A stretch of DNA of 64,000 nt from an uncultured Rhizobiaceae group bacterium (lineage in GTDB: Bacteria > Pseudomonadota > Alphaproteobacteria > Rhizobiales > Rhizobiaceae): assembly GCA_937930845.1 (NCBI GenBank), contig CALHBJ010000011.1, positions 186,001 to 250,000 of the forward strand, written 5' to 3'. The notes below the pieces were generated by a model. It had not been told where the DNA came from. It made no database searches and was given only the letters and a program-made list of their open reading frames with translations. The position numbers were made by a program, and so were the translations under genes. This document shows positions 63,930 through 64,000 of this stretch, piece after piece; positions within the stretch are counted from its first letter, which is position 1; each line of letters opens with the position of its first letter.

Positions 63930-64000
63930 AACCCCACCCTGTCACACGCCCTCGCCATGGGGCAATACGAACTTATGCATGTGACCAACACCGCGCACTG

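Noticed and set aside
1-64000. tRNA, rRNA, CRISPR arrays, insertion sequences or integrases
   Set aside because: None could be seen: no cloverleaf candidates, no regularly spaced repeats, no transposase or integrase motifs in the translated frames.

Overview
The window looks like chromosomal DNA of an alphaproteobacterium of the Hyphomicrobiales (Rhizobiales) type. The signs are an RcdA homologue, a TrcR (DUF1013) protein, DUF1192, an alphaproteobacterial aa3 oxidase subunit IV, a Brucella Omp10-like lipoprotein, a rhizobial-style urease operon with foreign genes between its subunits, and a fructose-type (Frc-like) ABC transporter. Coding density is high, many genes overlap by 4 or 8 bases, and no tRNA, rRNA, insertion sequence or CRISPR array was seen.

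Layout. 0.2-1.7 kb: a TolC-family lipoprotein. 2.0-4.5 kb: a fragment of phosphonate metabolism (DUF1045 2H-phosphoesterase-like protein, phnM, phnN) without the C-P lyase core. 4.7-8.1 kb: a Dlt-like trio (adenylation enzyme, MBOAT acyltransferase, carrier protein). 8.2-12.3 kb: a sugar-acid dehydratase of the enolase superfamily behind an Frc/Rbs-like sugar ABC transporter. 12.5-19.8 kb: urease operon ureD-A-B-[plsC-lprI]-C-[membrane protein-ABM]-E-F-G. 19.9-25.2 kb: a TetR regulator, PfkB kinase, aldose 1-epimerase, class V aminotransferase and SDR, with two copies of a 50-bp palindromic repeat at convergent gene ends.

25.3-46.7 kb is mostly core genome. It holds cell-cycle genes (trcR, DUF1192, a candidate small RNA behind a CtrA-type box, rcdA), a DUF882 peptidase-like protein, an orphan sigma-54 activator, oligoendopeptidase F, an Omp10-like lipoprotein, a cytochrome oxidase subunit, a TPR lipoprotein, rpsU, purEK with two DUF465 proteins, a degenerate ThiE-like protein, a Sel1-repeat protein, efp, a SuhB-type phosphatase, a MotA/MotB-like motor pair, an SMP-30-like protein, an exporter ABC protein and rpmE.

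46.8-64 kb is accessory. It carries a glycosyltransferase, a MetE-C-like protein, and an AT-richer island with a 53-residue membrane or secreted peptide gene coupled to an HTH-TPR regulator. It ends in a long catabolic cluster: a LacI regulator, a MalEFGK-like ABC transporter, three SnoaL-like proteins, a HisD-like dehydrogenase, an SDR and a bicupin. The cluster probably imports and oxidises a polyol- or sugar-like compound that the sequence does not identify.

The most interesting items are the small RNA candidate with anti-Shine-Dalgarno loops upstream of rcdA, the peptide plus HTH-TPR pair, the Dlt-like trio in a Gram-negative context, and the SnoaL-rich catabolic cluster. Functions rest on motif reading only; no database search was run.
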